DNA of 14,207 bases from Parasulfuritortus sp036391875. Lineage in GTDB: Bacteria > Pseudomonadota > Gammaproteobacteria > Burkholderiales > Thiobacillaceae. The stretch spans positions 1 to 14,207 of the forward strand of contig DASVZA010000008.1 in NCBI GenBank assembly GCA_036391875.1. Reading direction: 5' to 3'. Positions 1 through 6,942 of this stretch are shown one piece after another. The position numbers were made by a program, and so were the translations under genes. A model generated the notes under the pieces. That model was not told the DNA's origin, made no database searches, and was given only the letters and a program-made list of their open reading frames with translations. Every line of letters begins with the position of its first letter. The first letter of the stretch is position 1.

Positions 1-2595
1 GACCATGCCGACCTCGATCGCCACGCCGCTGTCGGCCAGGGCGGGCAGCGCCTCCAGCCCGGCCGCGTCGATCTCCTGGCTGCGGGCCGAGAGCAGGATG
101 AAGTCGTCGCCCATGATCCGGAACACCAGTGTATCCGGATAGGCGGCCAGCAGCTGGCCGGCGAAATCGGCCAGCATCCGGTTGCCGGCCGCCCAGCCCT
201 GGGCCGCGTTGACCGCGGAGAAGTGGTGCAGATAGACGATGTAGCCGAGCCGGTAGCTCGACGGCAGGCCGTTGCGCAGCATGAACTGCAGGTAGCTGGC
301 GTTGTGCACGCCGGTCAACTGGTCGTCGAAGAAGTAGGCGAAGCGCTGCCGCTCGAGCAGGGTCTTGGGCAACTGGTCGGCGACCGGCGGCGGCTCGACA
401 TCGCGCAGCGCCTCGCAGGCCGCCGCGACGATGTCGGCATCGTAATGATCGCCGGCCAGGCCGCGCAGCTCCTCCAGCGCCACCACCACCGTCTTGCGCG
501 GCTTGTAGATGCGGTTGGTGGTCATGGCGTCGAAGGCGTCGGCCACCGCCATGATCTGCGACAGGCGCGGGATCTGGCCGTCCTTCAGGCCCTGCGGATA
601 GCCGCTGCCGTCCTCCCGCTCGTGGTGATAGCGCATGATCTCGGCCAGTTCCTTGTACATGTCGATGCGGATCAGGGTCCGGTAGCCCACCTCGGCGTGC
701 TGCTTGATCAGGTCGTATTCGAGCGGCGTCAGCTGGCCCGGCTTGAGCAGCACGGCATCGGGAATGACGATCTTGCCGATGTCGTGCAGGATGGCGGCGC
801 GCTTGAGCTGCTCGACCTCCTCCGCCGGCAGGCCCAGGCGGGCGGCGATCAGCTCGCAGTATTGCGCGACCCGCCGGGTGTGGCCGGCGGTGTAGGTGTC
901 GCGCTTCTCGATCATGTCGACCAGGGACAGGATGGTCTCTTCGTAATTGCTGATCCGGTCCTGTTCGAGCTGGCGGGTCTGCAGGCGCTGGCCGAAGGAA
1001 TGGACGGCGAAGCCGATGTCGCCGGCCAGCTGCTCCAGCATGGCGACCTCCTCGCGGTCGAAGCCCTCCTCGCGACCGGTCAGCACGCACAGAGTGCCGA
1101 GCGCCTCGGCATAGGCGTCCCGGCGCAAGGGCAGGACGATCAGGGCCTTCACCCCGGCCTCGCGCAGATCCGCGGCGATCTCCCCGTCGCTCTCCAGCAC
1201 GGTCCGGTTCTCGCGCAGGGCATCCCTGGACGTCGCCTGGGCGTCGTTCTTCAGCAGGTTGCGCATGAACTCGGCCGAGCCGTAGGAGCGGGCGGCGACG
1301 TTCAGTTCGCCGTCCTGCAGCAGGCCGACCCAGCTGAAGCGGTAATCCTCGTGGGCGACCAGGCGGTCGCAGCAGGCCTTGAGCATCTCCTCCTTGGAGT
1401 TGGCGGTGATCAGGATCTGGTTGACGTCGGCCACCATCTCGACGATGCCGCGCAGGAAATGCTCGCGGTCGAGCAGGTGCAGCACCTCGCCGGTCCGGCT
1501 CTGCACGCGCTCTTCCAGGGTGGCGTTCAATTCGCGCAGGGCTTGCTGCTTCTGGCGCAGGCGGCGGTTGATCTGGCCGACGTAGGCCAGGGTCGACAAG
1601 GCGGCCACCACCACGGCCAGGGCCAGGACCAGCCAGCGGCCGTACTCGGCCAATACATCCTGCAGGACCGGCCGGCGCAGCGACTCATAGGGCCCGGTGC
1701 GCAGTTCGCGCATCGCCTCGCGCACGCTCTGGTAATTGTGCGGCAGGGTCCAGCCCTTGATCATGGCCGCCCGCGCGGCCGGAGATTCGGGCGGCATCTG
1801 CATCAGGGCGACGGCGACCTTGATCGCCAGGTCGTCCGGCACCTTCTCCAGCTTGGCCATCGGCCATTCCGGATAGAGCGGCGTGCTGAGCAGCATCGGG
1901 AAGCCCTCGACGTGCTGCTGGTTGAGCACGTAGAAGTCGGACAGCCTGATCTTGCCCTCGGCCGCCATCCGTTCCAGGGTGTCGGTCCGCACCGTGCCGG
2001 CGTCGGCCTTGCCGTCGCGCACGGCGTAGACCACCTGGTCGTGGGTCGTCTCGAAGCCGAGCCTGCAATCCTTCTCCGGGTTCAGGCCCTGATGCTTCAT
2101 TTCCAGCCAGGCCGCCTGCCAGCCGCCGAACGAACTGGCGTTCACCGCGGCGAAGGTCTTTTGCCTGAGATCCTGGATGCGCCGGATGTCGTTACGGTCT
2201 GCCCGGGTGAAGATGACGCCGCCGAACACGCTGTAGCCGGTGTCGTCGAACCGGTTGCGGAGCGTGGCCACGGCGCTGACGCCGTACAGCGTCTCCAGCT
2301 CGACATAGTAGGCGGAATTGGTCAGCACGAAATCGACGCTGCCCTGGCGCACGGCGAGGCGGACCTCCTCGAAGCCGAGCGGCACGATGTGGAAGGTGTC
2401 GCCCGGCAAGGCGCGGTCGAGATACTCGGCGGTGGCCGACCACATCGCCCTGGCCTTGTCCGGGCCGCGCAGGGCGAGCACGCCGATGTTGATGTCGGCC
2501 GCCGACGCGCGCAGCGCGAACAGCAGCAGCAGGCCGAGCAGGATGAGGTGAACGACGGATGTGCAAGACAGCGGGCGGCAGCGCCGATTTTCCAA
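1..2595 (-). CDS. PhnD-like sensor / GAF / HD-GYP / degenerate GGDEF protein, 3' end cut by window
   Basis: Membrane sensor predicted to hydrolyse cyclic di-GMP in the cytoplasm; 865 codons are visible and the C-terminus lies beyond the window edge. Order: signal/anchor segment about residues 14-32; periplasmic phosphonate-type solute-binding domain about 33-300 (begins DINIGVLALRGPDKA); TM helix about 321-343; short coiled coil; GAF about 385-535; HD-GYP about 545-740 with HD at 604-605 (HDIGKI) and GYP at 665-667 in HHEREDGSGYPQG; GGDEF-like domain from about 755. In the last domain the signature is MGDDF (828-832) and the usual metal-binding Asp region reads VYLHHF, so cyclase activity is probably lost. 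I chose the TTG at 2593-2595 because AAAGGA lies about 7 bases upstream and the frame then opens with a plausible signal peptide; no ATG fits as well. The ligand of the periplasmic domain cannot be read from sequence. Confidence 0.9.
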   Translation of the reverse strand, partial: MENRRCRPLSCTSVVHLILLGLLLLFALRASAADINIGVLALRGPDKARAMWSATAEYLDRALPGDTFHIVPLGFEEVRLAVRQGSVDFVLTNSAYYVELETLYGVSAVATLRNRFDDTGYSVFGGVIFTRADRNDIRRIQDLRQKTFAAVNASSFGGWQAAWLEMKHQGLNPEKDCRLGFETTHDQVVYAVRDGKADAGTVRTDTLERMAAEGKIRLSDFYVLNQQHVEGFPMLLSTPLYPEWPMAKLEKVPDDLAIKVAVALMQMPPESPAARAAMIKGWTLPHNYQSVREAMRELRTGPYESLRRPVLQDVLAEYGRWLVLALAVVVAALSTLAYVGQINRRLRQKQQALRELNATLEERVQSRTGEVLHLLDREHFLRGIVEMVADVNQILITANSKEEMLKACCDRLVAHEDYRFSWVGLLQDGELNVAARSYGSAEFMRNLLKNDAQATSRDALRENRTVLESDGEIAADLREAGVKALIVLPLRRDAYAEALGTLCVLTGREEGFDREEVAMLEQLAGDIGFAVHSFGQRLQTRQLEQDRISNYEETILSLVDMIEKRDTYTAGHTRRVAQYCELIAARLGLPAEEVEQLKRAAILHDIGKIVIPDAVLLKPGQLTPLEYDLIKQHAEVGYRTLIRIDMYKELAEIMRYHHEREDGSGYPQGLKDGQIPRLSQIMAVADAFDAMTTNRIYKPRKTVVVALEELRGLAGDHYDADIVAAACEALRDVEPPPVADQLPKTLLERQRFAYFFDDQLTGVHNASYLQFMLRNGLPSSYRLGYIVYLHHFSAVNAAQGWAAGNRMLADFAGQLLAAYPDTLVFRIMGDDFILLSARSQEIDAAGLEALPALADSGVAIEVGMV

Positions 2596-2667
2596 GCTCA
2601 ATCCTTTCTCGCGGGACGATCGAAGGCAGCCCCGGAACGACACTGAGCCGGAACCGATCGGAGCTTG

Positions 2668-2695
2668 ATTATCGCCGCGGAAAGCGGTGAGGCAA
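2668..2695 (-). promoter_or_regulatory. Putative sigma-70 promoter for the HD-GYP sensor gene
   Basis: On the minus strand TTGCCT (2695-2690) and GATAAT (2673-2668) are separated by 16 bases, in the 106-base gap between the DUF3501 stop and the TTG start of the sensor gene. The -10 matches the consensus at 5 of 6 positions and the -35 at 4 of 6. It suggests the sensor is transcribed separately from the rubrerythrin cluster. Inferred by eye only. Confidence 0.45.
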
Positions 2696-2701
2696 AAGAT
2701 T

Positions 2702-3277
2702 TCAGGCCAGATCGGCGACGATCGACGCGCGCACGTTGTCCGGCACCTGCAACTCCAGCCGATAGGCCGGGTGATCGATGCCGGCCAGGATGGCGGCGCC
2801 GGCCTTGGCCGCGGCGCACATCGCCGGCGTCAGTTCGAAGCGCATGAAGTGGACCGAGGCGGTCTTGTCCGGCGTGCTGCGTTCCAGGTCCTCGTTGGCG
2901 ACCGGATGGACCCGCTCGTGGCCCTGGACCTGCAGCCAGACCTTGTCCTCGATCCCGACCAGCTTGGCCAGGGCATCGCGCCGCTCGTCGACGTCCGAAT
3001 ATTCCACCATGAAGGTGGCCTTCCAGTTGCTGCCGTCCGGGATCAGCGGGTTGTAGACGTCCAGCTCGTCCTGGATCCGATCCGGCTCGAACATGCGTTC
3101 CAGGCGCAGCATCTCCTGGACCTGGTACTGCATGGTCAACTGGTCCTCGAAATAGAGCGCGGCGTGCTCGCCCAATGCCAGGCGGCGGCTCTTCTTGTGT
3201 TCGATCACCCGGGCGCGGAATTCCGGCCGGATGCGGGCGTACTGTTCGAGGCTGTACAGATTCTCGGCAGTCAGCAT
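2702..3277 (-). CDS. DUF3501 family protein
   Basis: 191-aa soluble protein matching the DUF3501 family (begins MLTAENLYSLEQYARIRPEF). No signal peptide, TM helix or recognised catalytic motif is visible; the N-terminal third is rich in Arg, Glu and His, and the middle contains a YSDVDERRDAL segment. The biochemical function of the family is unknown. The start is supported by GAGGAGA about 6 bases upstream. The gene lies 11 bases after the stop of the Fe-S oxidoreductase gene, so the two are almost certainly co-transcribed and probably translationally coupled. DUF3501 genes are commonly found beside rubrerythrin and GlpC-like Fe-S protein genes in proteobacteria, which makes an accessory role in the same redox process likely (inference). 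Confidence 0.88.
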   Translation of the reverse strand: MLTAENLYSLEQYARIRPEFRARVIEHKKSRRLALGEHAALYFEDQLTMQYQVQEMLRLERMFEPDRIQDELDVYNPLIPDGSNWKATFMVEYSDVDERRDALAKLVGIEDKVWLQVQGHERVHPVANEDLERSTPDKTASVHFMRFELTPAMCAAAKAGAAILAGIDHPAYRLELQVPDNVRASIVADLA

Positions 3278-3288
3278 GATGGTTCTCC

Positions 3289-4623
3289 TCAGATGCCGTA
3301 GGCTTTTCGCAACAGGGTGATGGGGTGTTCCGGCGCCCGGCCGTCGGCCAGGACGTGGCCGATGTGGTGGCCGGCCATGGCGCAGTCGCTGCCGTAGTGG
3401 TCGGCGCCGGCCTGCTTCACGCGGCCGACCACCGGCTTGACGATCTTGACCGCGAACTCGTGGAATTCCTTCTTCACGGCATAGGTGCCGTCGTGGCCGG
3501 AACAGCGCTCGATGATCTCGATCTCGGTGTCCGGCACCAGGGACAGCGCCTCGCGCGTCTTTGGCCCGATGTTCTGCACCCGCTGGTGGCAGGCGGCGTG
3601 GTAGGCGACCTTGCCCAGGCCCTGCTTGAAGTCGGTCTTCAGCCGGCCTTCCTTGTGGCGCAGCATGAGGTACTCGAACGGGTCGAAGAAGGCGTTCTTC
3701 ACCTTCTGCACGTCCGGGTCGTCCGGGAACATCAGCGGCAGCTCCTGCTTGAACATCAGCACGCAGGACGGGATCAGCGCGGTCAGGTCCCAGCCCTGGT
3801 CGACCATCCGCGCCAGCACCGGGATGTTGGCCTCCTTGGCCCGGCGCACGGCTTCCAGGTCGCCCAGTTCCAGCTTGGGCATGCCGCAGCACTGCTCCTT
3901 CTCGGCCAGGGTGACGGGAATGCCGTTGTGCGCGAACACGGCGGCCAGGTCCTCGCCCGGGCCGGGCTCGTTGCGGTTCATGTAGCAGGTGGCGAACAGG
4001 GCCACCCTGCCCTTGGTCCGGCCGGCCGGCTCGGCCGCGCCGTCGGCGGACAGGCCCTTCAGCCGGCTGCGCAGCGAGCGGCTGGAGAACTCGGGCAACC
4101 AGGCCTTGCTGTGGACCCCGGCCACGGCCTCCAGCGCCTTGCGCGCCGGGCCGGCCTTGTTGACCGCGTTGACCACCTGGGCCACCACCGGAATGCCGGC
4201 GAAGCGGCCGACCGCGTCGGTGCTGGTCAGCACCCTGTCGCGCAGCTTGGCGCCGTGGTTCCTGTAGTGCACGGCCTTGGCGCGCAGCATCAGGTGGGGG
4301 AAATCCACGTTCCACGCGTGAGGCGGCACGTAGGGACACTTGGTCATGTAGCACAGGTCGCACAGGTAGCAGTGGTCGACCACCTTCAGGTAATCGTCCC
4401 GCTTCACGCCGTCCACTTCCATCGACTCGGAGCCGTCGACCAGGTCGAACAGGGTCGGGAAGGCCTGGCACAGGCTGACGCAGCGGCGGCAGCCGTGGCA
4501 GATCTCGAACACCCGTTCCATCTCCTGGAACAGGGATTCCTCGTTGTAGAAATCCGGATTGCGCCAATCCAGCGGATGGCGGGTGGGCGCCTCCAGATTG
4601 CCCTCTTTGATGGGTGTGGCCAT
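3289..4623 (-). CDS. GlpC/HdrD-like Fe-S oxidoreductase (two [4Fe-4S] motifs, two CCG domains)
   Basis: 444-aa cytoplasmic electron-transfer protein of the GlpC / heterodisulfide reductase subunit D type. Two ferredoxin-like motifs lie at C42-C45-C48-C52 (CHGCRRCVSLC) and C85-C88-C91-C96 (CYLCDLCYMTKC). The first cysteine-rich CCG domain keeps C213 and C245-C246-G247 and has C287 in PSCVLM. The second is degenerate: it reads RCSGHDG instead of CCG and DCAMAG instead of DCxxC. It therefore probably ligates fewer clusters than canonical HdrB/GlpC proteins. Three in-frame ATGs are close together (4635, 4629, 4623); I prefer 4623 because GGAG sits 6 bases before it. It lies 130 bases after the rubrerythrin gene and 11 bases before DUF3501. 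No flavin or quinone motif is visible. By context it may pass electrons to rubrerythrin; this is inference. Confidence 0.9.
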   Translation of the reverse strand: MATPIKEGNLEAPTRHPLDWRNPDFYNEESLFQEMERVFEICHGCRRCVSLCQAFPTLFDLVDGSESMEVDGVKRDDYLKVVDHCYLCDLCYMTKCPYVPPHAWNVDFPHLMLRAKAVHYRNHGAKLRDRVLTSTDAVGRFAGIPVVAQVVNAVNKAGPARKALEAVAGVHSKAWLPEFSSRSLRSRLKGLSADGAAEPAGRTKGRVALFATCYMNRNEPGPGEDLAAVFAHNGIPVTLAEKEQCCGMPKLELGDLEAVRRAKEANIPVLARMVDQGWDLTALIPSCVLMFKQELPLMFPDDPDVQKVKNAFFDPFEYLMLRHKEGRLKTDFKQGLGKVAYHAACHQRVQNIGPKTREALSLVPDTEIEIIERCSGHDGTYAVKKEFHEFAVKIVKPVVGRVKQAGADHYGSDCAMAGHHIGHVLADGRAPEHPITLLRKAYGI

Positions 4624-4719
4624 CGACATCTCCATGTGGAATTCGTGCGTGCGATTCGAGGTGGCAGTCGCAAGACGCAGCATGCCGCTGCCGGCAGCCG
4701 CGCCTTGCAACTTGCACCT

Positions 4720-4750
4720 CCGGGCCGACCGGCATGGCCGGCCGATCCGG
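4720..4750 (-). promoter_or_regulatory. Strong intercistronic hairpin after the rubrerythrin gene
   Basis: Three bases downstream of the rubrerythrin stop codon, the minus-strand transcript can fold into a 31-base hairpin: arms CCGGATCGGCCGGC and GCCGGTCGGCCCGG around a CAT loop, 13 pairs including two G-U and one mismatch. No U-tract follows, so it is not a classical intrinsic terminator. It could be an mRNA-stabilising or attenuating element that sets rubrerythrin expression above that of the downstream Fe-S oxidoreductase and DUF3501 genes. Confidence 0.55.
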
Positions 4751-4753
4751 CGA

Positions 4754-5173
4754 TCAGGCGTCCAGTTCGCCCAGGGCCTTCTGGTAGCGGTTGGCGTGCG
4801 AGCGCTCGGCCTTGGCCAGGGTCTCGAACCAGTCGGCGATCTCGTCGAAGCCTTCCGCGCGGGCGTCCTTGGCCATGCCCGGATACATGTCGGTGTATTC
4901 GTGGGTCTCGCCGGCGACGGCGGTCTTCAGGTTGGCGGCGGTGGGGCCGAAGGGCAGGCCGGTGGCCGGGTCGCCGCACTGTTCCAGGTACTCCAGGTGG
5001 CCATGGGCATGGCCGGTCTCGCCTTCCGCGGTGGACCGGAACAGGGCCGCCACGTCGTTGTAGCCTTCCACGTCGGCCTTGGCTGCGAAGTACAGGTAAC
5101 GGCGGTTGGCCTGGGATTCGCCGGCGAAGGCGTCCTTCAGGTGCTGCTCGGTCTTGGATCCTTTAAGTTGCAT
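4754..5173 (-). CDS. Rubrerythrin (diiron domain only, no rubredoxin domain)
   Basis: 139-aa ferritin-like four-helix protein of the rubrerythrin family, which reduces hydrogen peroxide at a cytoplasmic diiron site. Likely iron ligands are E19 (AGESQANRRY), E52 and H55 (EGETGH), E89 and E92 (GETHEY), and E123 and H126 (AERSH). The chain ends at residue 139, where classical rubrerythrins continue into a C-terminal rubredoxin domain; the CxxC pairs of that domain are absent, so an external electron donor is needed. The start codon has AGAGGAGA about 5 bases upstream. It is the first gene of the cluster leading to the Fe-S oxidoreductase and DUF3501, and it is divergent from the small ORF at 5446. 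Family assignment is firm; the identity of the electron donor is not. Confidence 0.93.
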   Translation of the reverse strand: MQLKGSKTEQHLKDAFAGESQANRRYLYFAAKADVEGYNDVAALFRSTAEGETGHAHGHLEYLEQCGDPATGLPFGPTAANLKTAVAGETHEYTDMYPGMAKDARAEGFDEIADWFETLAKAERSHANRYQKALGELDA

Positions 5174-5261
5174 GGATGTCTCCTCTGAACTTGGTGAAGG
5201 GGAATACCGACATTACTGCCGGCTGATGTCAGATTAGTGTACGCAGCCACCCGGTCCAATT

Positions 5262-5276
5262 TGATTATCCCAATCA
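5262..5276. promoter_or_regulatory. Dyad in the divergent rubrerythrin / small-ORF intergenic region
   Basis: TGATT-ATCCC-AATCA is a 5+5 inverted repeat with a 5-base spacer, about 90 bases upstream of the rubrerythrin start, within the gene-free stretch 5174-5445. A TACACT -10-like hexamer for the minus strand lies nearby at about 5236-5241, but no convincing -35 was found. The arms resemble half-sites of FNR-type boxes, yet the spacing is wrong for FNR, and it does not fit the consensus of OxyR or Fur well. The rest of the stretch shows no gene or further clear structure. Confidence 0.3.
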
Positions 5277-5445
5277 GCCCAATAGCCGCTCCCTATGGCC
5301 TCGCGCGCCCGCGACCGGCGCCGCGGCGGCCCGGATCGCCGGCCGGGGCATCGGCCGCCGGGAAGTGGCCGGCAAGGCCGCGTGCACGTCCTGCGGAACC
5401 GATCGCCCTTGCGGACGGTCGGATTTTTACAAGGAGGAAAAAATC

Positions 5446-5571
5446 ATGACGGCATACATCCGAGACCGCTGCCGGGCCGCCCTGGCCCGTGTCTTGAGCC
5501 GCTTCCGAAACGGCCCCGCGACCATCCTCGACGTCCCCGACGAGGACACCGACTGGCTGGGCATCGGCTGA
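5446..5571 (+). CDS. Small ORF, 41 aa, unknown function
   Basis: A 41-codon ORF starting with ATG at 5446, preceded by AAGGAGG with an A-rich 8-base spacer, the best ribosome binding site in the window. Codon third positions are almost all G or C, as in the flanking genes. The peptide has a basic, amphipathic N-terminal half (MTAYIRDRCRAALARVLSRF) and an acidic tail containing DVPDEDTDWLG; it has one Cys and no signal peptide or TM helix. I do not recognise a family. It sits 81 bases upstream of cfa in the same direction and could be a small stress protein or a leader ORF. An upstream in-frame start at 5365 is possible but has no comparable ribosome binding site. Confidence 0.6.
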   Translation: MTAYIRDRCRAALARVLSRFRNGPATILDVPDEDTDWLGIG

Positions 5572-5578
5572 CAAGTCC

Positions 5579-5606
5579 TTGAAACACCACCAATGTCTAC
5601 TAGCTT
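5579..5606 (+). promoter_or_regulatory. Putative promoter of cfa
   Basis: TTGAAA (5579-5584) and TAGCTT (5601-5606) are separated by 16 bases, between the small ORF and cfa. The -10 is weak for sigma-70; the CTACTAGCTT stretch has some resemblance to stationary-phase (sigma-S) -10 regions. The assignment is tentative. Confidence 0.3.
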
Positions 5607-5613
5607 GTAGGAA

Positions 5614-5629
5614 CGGCCTGTAAAGGCCG
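5614..5629 (+). promoter_or_regulatory. Hairpin in the cfa 5' leader
   Basis: CGGCCT-GTAA-AGGCCG forms a perfect 6-bp stem with a GNRA-type tetraloop (GUAA in RNA). It ends 12 bases before the GGAGGA ribosome binding site of cfa (5642-5647). No U-run follows, so it is more likely a 5'-UTR stability or accessibility element than a terminator of the small ORF. Confidence 0.45.
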
Positions 5630-5652
5630 GCATATATTTGTGGAGGACGACC

Positions 5653-6825
5653 ATGCAACAGATCAGCCAATCCGACGCCGCACTGTCCTGGCAGCACCCG
5701 CAGCGCCCCGAACCGCCCGATGTGCTGCGCGACCTGGTGGCCGAAGCCGGCATCCGGTTCAACGGCGATGCCCCCTGGGATATCCAAGTCTACGACGAGC
5801 GGGTCTACCGCATGATCCTCGCACATGGCTCGCTCGGCTTCGGCGAAGCCTACATGGACGGCCTGTGGGATTCGCCACACCTGGACGAGATGTTCCACCG
5901 CCTGCTGCTAGTCGACATCGACGAGAAGATCGGCCGCTGGACCCGCCTGCGCCTGCTGGGCGAGATCCTGCGCCACGGCCTGTTCAACCTGCAGTCGATC
6001 GAACGCGCCTTCCAGGTCGGCGAACAGCATTACGACACCGGCAACGACGTGTTCGAGGCCATGCTCGATCCGACCATGGCCTATTCCTGCGGCTATTGGC
6101 ACAACGCGACCGACCTGGCCCAGGCCCAGCGCAACAAGCTCGACCTGATCTGCCGCAAGCTGGACCTGCAGCCCGGCGAACGGCTGCTGGAGATCGGCTG
6201 CGGCTGGGGCAGTCTGGCCAGCTACGCGGCCAAGTATTACGGTGTCGAAGTCACGGGCATCACCGTCTCGAAGGAACAGCAGAAGCTCGCCCGCGAGCGC
6301 TGTTCCGGCCTGCCGGTGACCATCGAGCTGATGGACTACCGCGACCTGAAGGGGCAATACGACAAGATCGCCTCGGTCGGCATGTTCGAACACGTCGGCC
6401 CGAAGAACTATCCGGTCTATTTCGAGGTTGCCCAGCGCGTGCTCAAGGACGACGGCCTGTTCCTGCTCCACACCATCGGCAACTACGTCACCTCGCCCAA
6501 GACCGACGCCTGGATCGACAAGTACATCTTCCCCAACGGCAAGCTGCCCTCGGCGCGGGAACTCACCGCCGCCATCGAGCACCGCTTCGTGATCGAGGAC
6601 TGGCACAACTTCGGCCCGGACTACGACCGCACCCTGATGGCCTGGTGGGACAACTTCGACCGCGCCTGGCCTCAGCTTGAGCCGAAATACGGCAAGCGCT
6701 TCCAGCGCATGTGGAAGTACTACCTGATGTCCTGCGCCGGTTTCTTCCGCTCACGCCAGGGCCAGCTCTGGCAACTGGTGCTGAGCAAGCGCCAGCGCGC
6801 CACCACCTACCGCTCGGTCCGCTGA
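5653..6825 (+). CDS. cfa: Cyclopropane-fatty-acyl-phospholipid synthase
   Basis: 390-aa enzyme that adds a methylene group from S-adenosylmethionine across cis double bonds of membrane phospholipid acyl chains. It closely resembles E. coli Cfa (382 aa): GEQHYDTGNDVFEAMLDP, then the SAM-binding loop LLEIGCGWGSLA (EIGCGWG at 180-186), then SVGMFEHVGPKNYP, HTIG, DKYIFPNGKLPS, EDWHNFGPDYD and, near the C-terminus, YYLMSCAGFFRSR with Cys361 at the position of the E. coli C354 active-site cysteine. The N-terminal 110 residues are the lipid-binding domain. The ATG at 5653 has GGAGGA 5 bases upstream, making the TTG at 5638 unlikely. The gene follows the 41-aa ORF and precedes dps, an association that suggests a stationary-phase or acid/oxidative stress role. 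Confidence 0.97.
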   Translation: MQQISQSDAALSWQHPQRPEPPDVLRDLVAEAGIRFNGDAPWDIQVYDERVYRMILAHGSLGFGEAYMDGLWDSPHLDEMFHRLLLVDIDEKIGRWTRLRLLGEILRHGLFNLQSIERAFQVGEQHYDTGNDVFEAMLDPTMAYSCGYWHNATDLAQAQRNKLDLICRKLDLQPGERLLEIGCGWGSLASYAAKYYGVEVTGITVSKEQQKLARERCSGLPVTIELMDYRDLKGQYDKIASVGMFEHVGPKNYPVYFEVAQRVLKDDGLFLLHTIGNYVTSPKTDAWIDKYIFPNGKLPSARELTAAIEHRFVIEDWHNFGPDYDRTLMAWWDNFDRAWPQLEPKYGKRFQRMWKYYLMSCAGFFRSRQGQLWQLVLSKRQRATTYRSVR

Positions 6826-6832
6826 CCGACGG

Positions 6833-6851
6833 CCATAGCCTCGGGCTATGG
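6833..6851 (+). terminator. Perfect hairpin downstream of cfa
   Basis: CCATAGCC-TCG-GGCTATGG is an 8-bp perfect stem with a 3-base loop starting 8 bases after the cfa stop. The following bases (AGGGAATTGCC) contain no T-run, so termination would not be classical; it may instead protect the cfa mRNA 3' end. Confidence 0.4.
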
Positions 6852-6864
6852 AGGGAATTGCCAA

Positions 6865-6876
6865 GCCCAATTGGGC
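6865..6876. repeat. Perfect palindrome GCCCAATTGGGC in the cfa-dps gap
   Basis: A 12-base perfect palindrome 67 bases before the dps start. Its right half, TTGGGC (6871-6876), followed 18 bases later by TTCAAT (6895-6900), could be a weak -35/-10 pair for dps, which would place the palindrome as an operator over the -35. This is speculative. Confidence 0.3.
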
Positions 6877-6942
6877 AATGGCTCCCGGCTGGCCTTCAAT
6901 AGAGCCATGGACTTCGCCAACCCCCACGGAAAGGAGCACCCA

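Noticed and set aside
223..2646. 807-codon plus-strand open frame opposite the HD-GYP sensor gene
   Set aside because: It is the antisense shadow of a gene with clear domains; low-complexity Gln/His/Val-rich translation without recognisable motifs.
3278..4735. DUF3501 frame open upstream through the whole Fe-S oxidoreductase gene, suggesting a fusion
   Set aside because: The upstream part is a shadow of the Fe-S gene in another frame; GAGGAGA before 3277 and the family N-terminus fix the real start.
3325..5166. 613-codon plus-strand open frame opposite the Fe-S oxidoreductase and rubrerythrin
   Set aside because: Spans two real genes and their gap on the opposite strand; composition is that of a GC-rich antisense frame.
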